Notes under the pieces: generated by a model | The model's database searches: none | Seen by the model: only the letters and a program-made list of their open reading frames with translations | Told to the model about the DNA's origin: nothing | Source of the DNA: Clostridia bacterium | GTDB lineage: Bacteria; Bacillota; Clostridia; Oscillospirales; Acutalibacteraceae | Assembly: GCA_017552845.1 (NCBI GenBank) | Contig: JAFZOE010000106.1 | Coordinates: 1 to 5,374, forward strand | DNA length: 5,374 nucleotides | Reading direction: 5' to 3' | Translations under genes and position numbers: made by a program | Shown here: one piece after another, positions 1 to 5,159 of the stretch | Position numbering within the stretch: the first letter of the stretch is position 1 | How the letters are laid out: every line of letters begins with the position of its first letter

Positions 1-1
1 C

Positions 2-478
2 GCCTATATTCCCGACAACCCCGATTTATATGACTATATGAGCGGAGTGAAATTCCTGAATTTCATCGCGGATGTATTCGCCGTTCCGACTGCTCAGCGC
101 AGAGAAAGAATCGATAAATACGCGGAGCTCTTTGAAATCAAGGGCTCGCTCGGCGATTCGATTCAGTCCTATTCACACGGTATGAAGCAGAAGCTCGCGA
201 TTATTTCCGCGCTGATTCATTCGCCCGAGCTCGTGATACTTGACGAGCCCTTCGTCGGTCTTGACCCGAAATCCGCCTTCACTCTCAAGCAGATTATGCG
301 CGAGATATGCGACAACGGCGGCGCTATTTTCTTCTCGACTCACGTGCTTGAGGTCGCCGAAAAGCTCTGCGACAAAATCGCGATAATCAAAAACGGAAAA
401 CTCATCCGCTCGGGCACGATGGAAGAGGTCAAGGGCGACTCCTCGCTCGAATCGGTATTCCTTGAACTGGAGGGCTGA
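2..478 (+). CDS. ABC transporter ATP-binding protein, C-terminal part (5' end outside window)
   Basis: This is the nucleotide-binding subunit of an ABC transporter, which hydrolyses ATP on the cytoplasmic face to power its partner permease. The reading frame is open from nt 2, so the ATG at 38 is internal and the Walker A segment lies upstream of the window. Visible motifs, in order, are a Q-loop-adjacent AYIPDNPDLYDYMSG stretch (nt 2-46) typical of ABC-2/YthP-EcsA-like exporters, an ABC signature read as SHGMKQ (nt 173-190, in place of LSGGQ), Walker B LVILDEP (230-250) with the catalytic Glu, a D-loop GLDP just after it, and the switch His in STHVLE (codon at 341). The gene ends with TGA 2 nt before the permease start, which points to one complex and translational coupling. 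The substrate cannot be read from the sequence. The family call is firm. Confidence 0.95.
   Translation, partial: AYIPDNPDLYDYMSGVKFLNFIADVFAVPTAQRRERIDKYAELFEIKGSLGDSIQSYSHGMKQKLAIISALIHSPELVILDEPFVGLDPKSAFTLKQIMREICDNGGAIFFSTHVLEVAEKLCDKIAIIKNGKLIRSGTMEEVKGDSSLESVFLELEG
469..474 (+). promoter_or_regulatory. Ribosome binding site of the permease, inside the ATPase gene
   Basis: GGAGGG lies 6 nt before the ATG at 481 and within the last codons of the ATPase gene. It supports this start and suggests translational coupling of the two transporter subunits. Confidence 0.75.
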
Positions 479-480
479 TT

Positions 481-2079
481 ATGTTTCTGCTTCTGCTTAA
501 AAAACAGATGACCGAGCTCTTCCGCGGATATTTTGTGGACCGCAAAACCGGCAAGATGCGCCCGAAGAAGCAGGTCATATTGTTTATCCTGCTCTTTATC
601 GGCATGCTCGGGCTGATTTCAAACGCCTTTTCCGGCATAGCGAAGGCACTCGCCTCCTCGTTGATTCCGGCAGGCTATGACTGGCTCTATTTCGCAATTC
701 TCGGCGCCATGACAATCGCGCTCGGCATATTCGGCTCGGTATTCAACACATATTCGATGCTCTATCTCTCAAAGGATAACGATATGCTGCTCTCAATGCC
801 GATTCGTCCGTCCGTCATTCTGAATTCAAGGATGGCGAGCGTGTATATCCTGAGCGTTATTTATGAGGCAGTCATCTATATCCCCGCGCTAATCGAATAC
901 TGGAAGGCGGTAAACAAAACCGCGCTGAATATTGTTTTCCCTGTGCTTAACCTATTTATTTCGGGTTTCACGGTGCTTGCACTCACCTGCCTTTTCGGCT
1001 GGCTGATTGCTCTTGCTTCAAGCCATATGCGCAATAAGAATATACTGACAGTCATATTCTCACTCGCGTTTATCGTTCTCTACTATTTTGCGATGTTCAG
1101 GCTCAACATCTTTTTGAATTTAATCGCCGGCAGAGCTGATGAATTCGCGGTAAAAGTCAGGAAATACGCATATATTCTTTATATTTTCGGAATCGGCAAT
1201 ACTGGCGACATTAAGAATTTCATAATATTTGCACTTGTCTCCTTTGTTCTCTTCTTCATTACGCTCGCGATAATGTCCAAGACTTTTATCCGCTTCGCGA
1301 CCGCGAACAAGGGTCTTAAAAAGAAGGCCTACAAGGCAGATGACGTTAAATCAAAGAGCATAGGTTCTTCGCTCTTCGGCAAGGAGCTCTCAAGATTTCT
1401 CAACACACCGATATATCTGCTCAACAGCGGACTCGGCATACTGATAGCGCCGGTCGGAGCGATAATCGTTCTGATAAAAAGAGCCGATATTCACAGAGTG
1501 CTCGGTGCGATGAATATGCCGGAGCAGGTTACTCTGATTCTGCCGGTTATGATTACGGCGGCGATATGCCTTGTGTATTCTATGGATAACCTCACGGCCC
1601 CCTCTGTTTCTCTCGAGGGAAAGAGTCTCTGGATTCTCCGCTCGCTGCCGGTCGATACAAAAGAAATTCTCGGCGCCAAAATACGGCTTCATTTTATTTT
1701 CAATTCCGTTCCCGCGGTGATTTCCGCGATTCTTTTCGGAGCCGCGTTCGGATTTGATATCATCACGATTATATTGATTTCGGCAGCAGCAGTTCTTTTC
1801 AATCTCATGACCGCAGCCTCGGGACTTATGCTGAATCTCAAAAAGCCCGATTTCATGTGGACCAACGAAACCATCCCCGTTAAGCAGGATCCGCCGATTC
1901 TCTTCTCGATGCTTATCGGAATGGGCTCCTCCGCCGCAGGGCTCGGCATAGGCGCCGTTTTCGGCATGATTCATACCTATCTCGGCCTTGCCGCCGTCTG
2001 CGCGGTTTATGGTCTCGCCGCATTTCTTCTGCTCAAAAAGGTCAACACCAAAGGCGTCCGGTTATTTGAAAGCATGTAA
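481..2079 (+). CDS. ABC exporter permease, 532 aa, polytopic (YthQ-like)
   Basis: This is the membrane subunit of the ABC transporter encoded with the preceding ATPase. Roughly ten to twelve hydrophobic segments are visible, around residues 31-50, 68-94, 111-137, 149-180, 188-215, 230-266, 311-333, 348-368, 402-423, 425-451, 473-497 and 500-518. A basic, soluble stretch at about 268-305 splits the protein into two halves. Each half has a similar cytoplasmic-looking motif: DNDMLLSMPI with ILNSRM (100-118), and GKSLWILRSLPV with ILGAKI (380-401). This resembles large putative ABC exporter permeases of Bacillota, in which one polypeptide may supply both halves of the channel. The start is ATG 2 nt after the ATPase stop, with GGAGGG at 469-474 inside the upstream gene. 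The substrate is unknown; peptide, lipid or drug export are all possible. Confidence 0.88.
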   Translation: MFLLLLKKQMTELFRGYFVDRKTGKMRPKKQVILFILLFIGMLGLISNAFSGIAKALASSLIPAGYDWLYFAILGAMTIALGIFGSVFNTYSMLYLSKDNDMLLSMPIRPSVILNSRMASVYILSVIYEAVIYIPALIEYWKAVNKTALNIVFPVLNLFISGFTVLALTCLFGWLIALASSHMRNKNILTVIFSLAFIVLYYFAMFRLNIFLNLIAGRADEFAVKVRKYAYILYIFGIGNTGDIKNFIIFALVSFVLFFITLAIMSKTFIRFATANKGLKKKAYKADDVKSKSIGSSLFGKELSRFLNTPIYLLNSGLGILIAPVGAIIVLIKRADIHRVLGAMNMPEQVTLILPVMITAAICLVYSMDNLTAPSVSLEGKSLWILRSLPVDTKEILGAKIRLHFIFNSVPAVISAILFGAAFGFDIITIILISAAAVLFNLMTAASGLMLNLKKPDFMWTNETIPVKQDPPILFSMLIGMGSSAAGLGIGAVFGMIHTYLGLAAVCAVYGLAAFLLLKKVNTKGVRLFESM

Positions 2080-2081
2080 AC

Positions 2082-2089
2082 AAAAGGAG
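2082..2089 (+). promoter_or_regulatory. Ribosome binding site deciding the TTG start of the hydrolase
   Basis: AAAAGGAG stands 8 nt upstream of TTG at 2098. The first in-frame ATG (2167, codon 24) has no comparable site, and using it would remove the N-terminal hydrophobic segment. The TTG start is therefore preferred. Confidence 0.75.
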
Positions 2090-2097
2090 CTGTTATT

Positions 2098-2994
2098 TTG
2101 TCCGTAATTCAGAGAATACTCTCATTCCTGCTGGCCGTAGTATCATTTTTCACAGGCCTGCTGGGGATGAATACGGAAAAGCTTGAAGAAAATGAATACC
2201 GCTACGGCATCTATGAGCGCAATCTGGTTGATATTATTCTGCCGGAAAACGCTTCTGGCACGACGCGCGGAGTTATTCTCGGCATATACGGCGGAGCGTG
2301 GATTACCGGAGACAAGGAGGGCTGGTCACAGTCCCTGAGGGAATTTGCCTCAAAAGGTTATGTGGCTGCGGCGCTCAATTACCGTCACGTTTCCGATTCG
2401 ATTCACGTAAAAGACGAGCTTGACGACATTGAAAACGCGCTCAGAAAGATTAAAGAGGTTGCTGCCGAAAACGGAATCAAGGTTGAAAAGGTTATGCTGA
2501 CAGGCCAGTCGGCCGGTGCTCACCTCTCGATGCTCTACGCCTATTCGCGCGCAGACTCTTCCCCTCTTAAACCCTGCGCGGTTGTCAGTGAAGCCGGCCC
2601 GGCAAACCTCGCAAACGAAGAATACCTTCAACTTCTTCTCGGAGACGAAGAAAAGACGCTTGAGCTTCTCTGCAACCTCTGCGGAGTGAAGCTGACGATG
2701 GCCGAATACAGAAACAAAATCGGCAGATATCCGCTATGGCTCAGCGCAATCAAGAAGATTTCGCCGGTTTCCTACGCCAAGAGCGCCTGCCCGACGGTAA
2801 TCGCACACGGCATGCAGGACGGAGTGGTCCCCTATTCCGACGCGGTGCGGCTCGATTCCCTGCTCACGCAGGCGGGTGTCGCTCACGATTTTATAATCTT
2901 CCCTGATTCCGGTCATTTTCTTGAGAACGACCCAGCGGAAAAAGAAAGACTCAGCGAGCTGTTTTACGGATACGCAGAAACTTATCTGAATTAG
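2098..2994 (+). CDS. Alpha/beta hydrolase (esterase/lipase-like), membrane-anchored or exported, 298 aa
   Basis: This is a predicted serine hydrolase of the alpha/beta fold, closest in layout to the esterase/acetyl-esterase (COG0657-like) group. The nucleophile is Ser138 in GQSAG (136-140). The acid is probably Asp241 in HGMQDGVVPY, and the base His273 in DSGHFL; the order and spacing are normal for the fold. The oxyanion-hole motif, usually HGGxW, reads YGGAW (64-68), so the His is replaced by Tyr. Residues 4-24 are a hydrophobic stretch without a clear cleavage site, suggesting a signal anchor or uncleaved leader that places the enzyme outside the membrane. It uses a TTG start, 18 nt behind the permease, so it is probably in the same operon, and it is followed by a strong terminator. 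The substrate is unknown; an ester, such as an acylated sugar or lipid, is a guess from the family. Confidence 0.88.
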   Translation: MSVIQRILSFLLAVVSFFTGLLGMNTEKLEENEYRYGIYERNLVDIILPENASGTTRGVILGIYGGAWITGDKEGWSQSLREFASKGYVAAALNYRHVSDSIHVKDELDDIENALRKIKEVAAENGIKVEKVMLTGQSAGAHLSMLYAYSRADSSPLKPCAVVSEAGPANLANEEYLQLLLGDEEKTLELLCNLCGVKLTMAEYRNKIGRYPLWLSAIKKISPVSYAKSACPTVIAHGMQDGVVPYSDAVRLDSLLTQAGVAHDFIIFPDSGHFLENDPAEKERLSELFYGYAETYLN

Positions 2995-3021
2995 TTAATT
3001 AACTTAATTCTAGCAAAAATT

Positions 3022-3048
3022 AAGGGCAGTCTGATGACTGCCCTTTTT
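3022..3048. terminator. Bidirectional intrinsic terminator between the hydrolase operon and the tRNA genes
   Basis: A perfect stem GGGCAGTC (3024-3031) / GACTGCCC (3036-3043) has a TGAT loop, extended by AA/TT outside. On the + strand it runs into five Ts (3044-3048), ending the ABC-hydrolase operon 28 nt after its stop codon. On the - strand the same stem is followed by TTAATTTTT, so it can also end the tRNA transcript. The + strand T-run abuts the tRNA: base 3048 is the complement of the last A of the encoded CCA. Confidence 0.9.
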
Positions 3049-3134
3049 GGTGCGGGTAACAGGACTTGAACCTGCACAGCCTTGCGACCATTAGAACCTG
3101 AATCTAACGCGTCTGCCAATTCCGCCATACCCGC
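3048..3134 (-). tRNA. tRNA-Leu, anticodon CAG
   Basis: Read on the minus strand, this folds into a complete class II tRNA of 87 nt including an encoded CCA. The acceptor GCGGGTA pairs with TACCCGC, and the D-stem is GCG/CGC with the GGCAGA loop typical of tRNA-Leu. The anticodon stem TTAGA/TCTAA encloses the loop TTCAGGT, giving CAG (complement of 3098-3100). A 15-nt variable arm has a GUC/GGC stem on a GCAA loop. The T-arm is GCAGG-TTCAAGT-CCTGT, the discriminator is A (3051), and CCA lies at 3050-3048. It decodes CUG. It is the second gene of the pair and lies directly before the terminator. Confidence 0.96.
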
Positions 3135-3152
3135 ATATTGATTTTAATAGTA

Positions 3153-3177
3153 AAGGGGATTCCGACGGAATCCCCTT
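3153..3177 (-). terminator. Perfect 11-bp hairpin between the two tRNA-Leu genes, terminator-like on the minus strand
   Basis: The + strand shows AAGGGGATTCC (3153-3163), a three-base loop, then GGAATCCCCTT (3167-3177), all pairs perfect. On the minus strand the stem starts 2 nt after the CCA of tRNA-Leu(GAG) and is followed by only a short, interrupted T-run (TTTACTATT). It may be a leaky terminator that lowers the output of the second tRNA, or a processing and stability hairpin. No separate promoter for the second tRNA is evident, so full termination seems unlikely. Confidence 0.6.
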
Positions 3178-3179
3178 CC

Positions 3180-3263
3180 TGGTGCGAGAGACGGGACTTG
3201 AACCCGTACGTCGTAAACACACGCCCCTCAAACGTGCGCGTCTGCCTATTCCGCCACTCTCGC
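3180..3263 (-). tRNA. tRNA-Leu, anticodon GAG
   Basis: On the minus strand this is a class II tRNA of 84 nt including CCA. The acceptor GCGAGAG pairs with CTCTCGC, and the D-stem is GCG/CGC with a GGCAGA-containing loop. The anticodon stem CACGT/GCGTG encloses the loop TTGAGGG, giving GAG (complement of 3227-3229). The 12-nt variable arm can form GUU/GAC. The T-arm is ACGGG-TTCAAGT-CCCGT, the discriminator is A (3183), and CCA is encoded at 3182-3180. It decodes CUC and CUU. It is the promoter-proximal gene of the pair; its D-arm is almost identical to that of tRNA-Leu(CAG), whereas the anticodon and variable arms differ. Confidence 0.96.
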
Positions 3264-3268
3264 TTGAG

Positions 3269-3286
3269 ATGTCCCTTACGGAACAT
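3269..3286 (-). other. Leader hairpin with GUAA tetraloop before tRNA-Leu(GAG)
   Basis: On the minus strand ATGTTCC GTAA GGGACAT can form a 7-bp stem (one G-U pair) capped by a GNRA-type loop. It starts at or next to the predicted transcription start (about 3285-3286) and ends 5 nt before the mature tRNA 5' end, so it fills nearly the whole leader. A role is inferred only, for example protecting the 5' end or presenting the RNase P site. Confidence 0.45.
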
Positions 3287-3291
3287 TTGAC

Positions 3292-3320
3292 ATTATATCA
3301 AAGAGAATGTGAGATGTCAA
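3292..3320 (-). promoter_or_regulatory. Perfect consensus sigma-70/sigma-A promoter of the tRNA-Leu operon
   Basis: On the minus strand TTGACA (3320-3315) is followed after exactly 17 nt by TATAAT (3297-3292). Both hexamers match the consensus at every base. The predicted start is near 3285, about 22 nt upstream of tRNA-Leu(GAG). An AT-rich tract just upstream of the -35 (beyond 3320) could act as an UP-like element. Confidence 0.92.
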
Positions 3321-3427
3321 GATTTTTTTGAAAAATATTATTTATTATAATTATATAATAAACTCTATTAATAAAAGCATCTTAAATTGCAACAAATCGG
3401 GAGAAATTTCACACTGATATATGAGCA

Positions 3428-3433
3428 TATAAT
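3428..3433 (+). promoter_or_regulatory. Candidate -10 element for the small exported protein gene
   Basis: TATAAT at 3428-3433 would start transcription near 3440, just before the GGGAGG site at 3444-3449. No good -35 stands at the right spacing: TTTCAC at 3407-3412 gives 15 nt, and AATTTC at 3405-3410 gives 17 nt but matches poorly. Other TATAAT strings at 3346-3351 and 3354-3359 show the region is simply AT-rich, so this is weak evidence. The non-coding gap 3264-3455 otherwise holds only the divergent tRNA promoter. Confidence 0.35.
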
Positions 3434-3455
3434 AATATAAAACGGGAGGAACACT

Positions 3456-4004
3456 ATGAAAAAGACTGCATCAATCATCCTTGCGCTTGTTTTTGCATTG
3501 GCTTTTGCGGCGATTGCTTTTGCCGAGGATTCCGCTGAGGCGCCCGCACCTTTTGTCAGATTCACCGATGAGGATAAAAATGTGGAATTCGAATGGACGG
3601 GTTCATACTATCCCATCAGCTATGATTACAATACCGGAGGAATGGAAGGCGCTTTTATCCTGTTTTCTGTCAAGGGCGATCTCGCCCTGCACGATCTTCC
3701 ACCGAGGAAAGACCTCAAAAAGGCCGAGGGCACAGATTCGGTTTATGTGGTATGCAACGGAAAAGGCGGAACTGTCACCGCGGAACTTTATTCTGCCGAC
3801 AGAGAGCTGATTACGACCGACACGATAAATGTCAGCGTTCCTCTGGGTAAAAGAATTCTGTATCCGTTCGTTACCGTCGGATCAAATATCGTTGGCCTCA
3901 CCATCACGGGAGGACTGCTGAATATCTTTGTGGGAATTCCGCTTCTGATGGCTTTCTTTTCAGCTCCGTTCACGCTGCTTTTCGGTGCGCTGGGTTTAAG
4001 TTAA
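3456..4004 (+). CDS. Small exported, C-terminally hydrophobic protein of unknown function, 182 aa
   Basis: I do not recognise this protein. It starts at ATG 3456 with GGGAGG (3444-3449) at 6-nt spacing. Residues 1-23 form a clear signal peptide: basic MKK, a long Ala/Leu/Phe core, and an AFA site before Glu-Asp. The mature part begins with an acidic, Ala/Pro-rich stretch (24-32). A presumably extracytoplasmic domain of about 100 residues follows, rich in beta-like alternation (for example VEFEWTGSYYPISYDY, SVYVVCNGKGGTVTAELYS, TTDTINVSVPLGKR). The tail (about 136-182) is hydrophobic and glycine-rich, with one or two probable membrane spans and no charged residue after Arg133, and ends almost directly after them. 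It is probably a membrane-anchored surface protein with its domain outside. It stands alone, convergent with rpsB-tsf, so its neighbours say nothing about its function. Confidence 0.75.
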   Translation: MKKTASIILALVFALAFAAIAFAEDSAEAPAPFVRFTDEDKNVEFEWTGSYYPISYDYNTGGMEGAFILFSVKGDLALHDLPPRKDLKKAEGTDSVYVVCNGKGGTVTAELYSADRELITTDTINVSVPLGKRILYPFVTVGSNIVGLTITGGLLNIFVGIPLLMAFFSAPFTLLFGALGLS

Positions 4005-4019
4005 AAAGAGAATAACAAT

Positions 4020-4056
4020 AAAAAATCCGTGAGTCTTCCGGCTCACGGATAATTTT
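4020..4056. terminator. Bidirectional intrinsic terminator between the exported-protein gene and tsf
   Basis: The stem ATCCGTGAG (4025-4033) / CTCACGGAT (4042-4050) is perfect over 9 bp and can be extended inwards by T-G and C-G around a TTCC loop. On the minus strand it is followed by a run of six Ts (complement of 4020-4025, partly shared with the stem end), strongly placed for ending rpsB-tsf 14 nt after its stop. On the plus strand the tail AATTTTAT is weaker but adequate for the convergent gene. Confidence 0.88.
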
Positions 4057-4064
4057 ATATCAAT

Positions 4065-5156
4065 TTATTTTACCATGCTGGCGACTTCGGCTGCGAAATC
4101 ATCTGATTTCTTCTCGATGCCCTCGCCCTTTGCAAAGCGGGTGAAGCTGGTGATGGCGATGTTCGCGCCGAGCTTCTTGGCTACGTCCGCAACATAAGCG
4201 CCGACAGTGCCGTCGAATAAATCGGAGCGGACGAACTGCTGATCAAGCAGGCAGATTTCCTTGAGCTGCTTGTTGATTCTTCCGTCAACAACCTTGCCGA
4301 AAATCGGATTTGCGGTGTATTCATCCTTGCCGGCAACTGCGGTCTCTGCGAGAGCGGCAATGCCTTCCTTTGAGAGGAAGTTGAAGAGATACTGGCTCTT
4401 CTTCTGCTCCTCATAAGCAGCGACATCCTCTGCGCTCCATTTATTCTCGCTGATAGTCTTCTCAACGATGCTCTGGAGAATGGGCTTCGGAAGTGAATCG
4501 GGCTTATTGAGAGCGCTCTCAACGATAATCTTCTTCATGTTTTCAAGCTCTTCGGCGGAGATATCTTCCTTGCGGAGATACTCGGGGCTCATGGCCGCGA
4601 CCTGCATCGCGACATTCTTGCCCATCTCTGCGAATTCGGGCTTATCGGCAGCGTCGGTATCAAAGGATACGAGAACGCCTACGGAGCCGCCGCCGTGGAT
4701 ATAGGAAACGGCAGTGCCCTCAACGAGAGCGAAGCGGCGGAGCTGGAGATTCTCACGAATCTTAAGGAAGAGCTCCTGGATGGAATCGGCTACGCTGACG
4801 GAGCCGTCTGCGATGGTAGCTGCCGCGAGCGCCTCAACATCGGCGGGCTTAACGGCTACTACGGTCTTTGCTATCTGATTGGCAAGTGCCTTGAAATCGG
4901 GATTGTTGCCGACAAAGTCGGTTTCGCAGTTAAGCTCAACGAGAGCGGAAGCTGCCGAGTCGGTGTAAACGCCGATAGTGCCTTCGGCGGCAATTCTGCC
5001 GGCCTTCTTGGCTGCGGAAGCAAGACCCTTTTCGCGAAGGATTTCAACTGCCTTATCCATATCGCCGTCGGCTTCCTGGAGAGCTTTCTTGCAATCCATC
5101 ATGCCGACATTGGTTCTTTCTCTGAGAGCTGCAACGTCTTTAGCTGTGAATGCCAT
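4065..5156 (-). CDS. tsf: Translation elongation factor Ts (EF-Ts), enlarged, 363 aa
   Basis: EF-Ts is the nucleotide exchange factor that releases GDP from EF-Tu in the cytoplasm. The N-terminal UBA-like domain carries the family hallmark RERTNVGMMDCKKAL (12-26; usually RERTGAGMMDCKKAL). The core has NCETDFVGN (76-84), whose Asp-Phe pair is known to insert into EF-Tu, although the usual TDFVA(R/K)N reads TDFVGN here. The second core half includes IRENLQLRR and YIHGGGSVGVLV (about 133-163). The C-terminal part has GRINKQLKEICLLDQQFV (292-309) and FAKGEGIEKK (341-350). At 363 aa it is about 70-80 residues longer than the E. coli and Bacillus proteins. The excess lies mainly at 218-290, where the coiled-coil hairpin normally turns. 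It starts immediately after the rpsB stop codons with AGGAGGA at 7-nt spacing, the classical rpsB-tsf operon. Confidence 0.97.
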   Translation of the reverse strand: MAFTAKDVAALRERTNVGMMDCKKALQEADGDMDKAVEILREKGLASAAKKAGRIAAEGTIGVYTDSAASALVELNCETDFVGNNPDFKALANQIAKTVVAVKPADVEALAAATIADGSVSVADSIQELFLKIRENLQLRRFALVEGTAVSYIHGGGSVGVLVSFDTDAADKPEFAEMGKNVAMQVAAMSPEYLRKEDISAEELENMKKIIVESALNKPDSLPKPILQSIVEKTISENKWSAEDVAAYEEQKKSQYLFNFLSKEGIAALAETAVAGKDEYTANPIFGKVVDGRINKQLKEICLLDQQFVRSDLFDGTVGAYVADVAKKLGANIAITSFTRFAKGEGIEKKSDDFAAEVASMVK

Positions 5157-5159
5157 TTA

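Noticed and set aside
38..40. ATG as the start of the ABC ATPase.
   Set aside because: The frame is open to the window edge with family-like sequence (AYIPDNPDLYDY) before it, and the Walker A part must lie upstream.
1390..1974. Long antisense reading frames within the permease gene.
   Set aside because: They are charged, low-quality sequences without a family signature and lie fully inside a convincing membrane protein gene.
3104..3286. Open reading frame on the minus strand reading through both tRNA genes, with WRNRQTR / GFKSRLSHQ strings.
   Set aside because: These strings are the translation of tRNA D-arms and T-arms, a well-known spurious protein annotation; both tRNAs fold fully here.
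3264..3455. Search for a riboswitch, T-box or origin-like element in the AT-rich gap.
   Set aside because: No T-box motif, conserved aptamer core or repeated DnaA-box pattern is visible; only the tRNA promoter, a short leader hairpin and AT-rich sequence are supported.
3481..3810. Alternative + strand frame inside the exported-protein gene.
   Set aside because: It has no ribosome binding site and no recognisable content, while the overlapping frame has a clear signal peptide and ribosome binding site.
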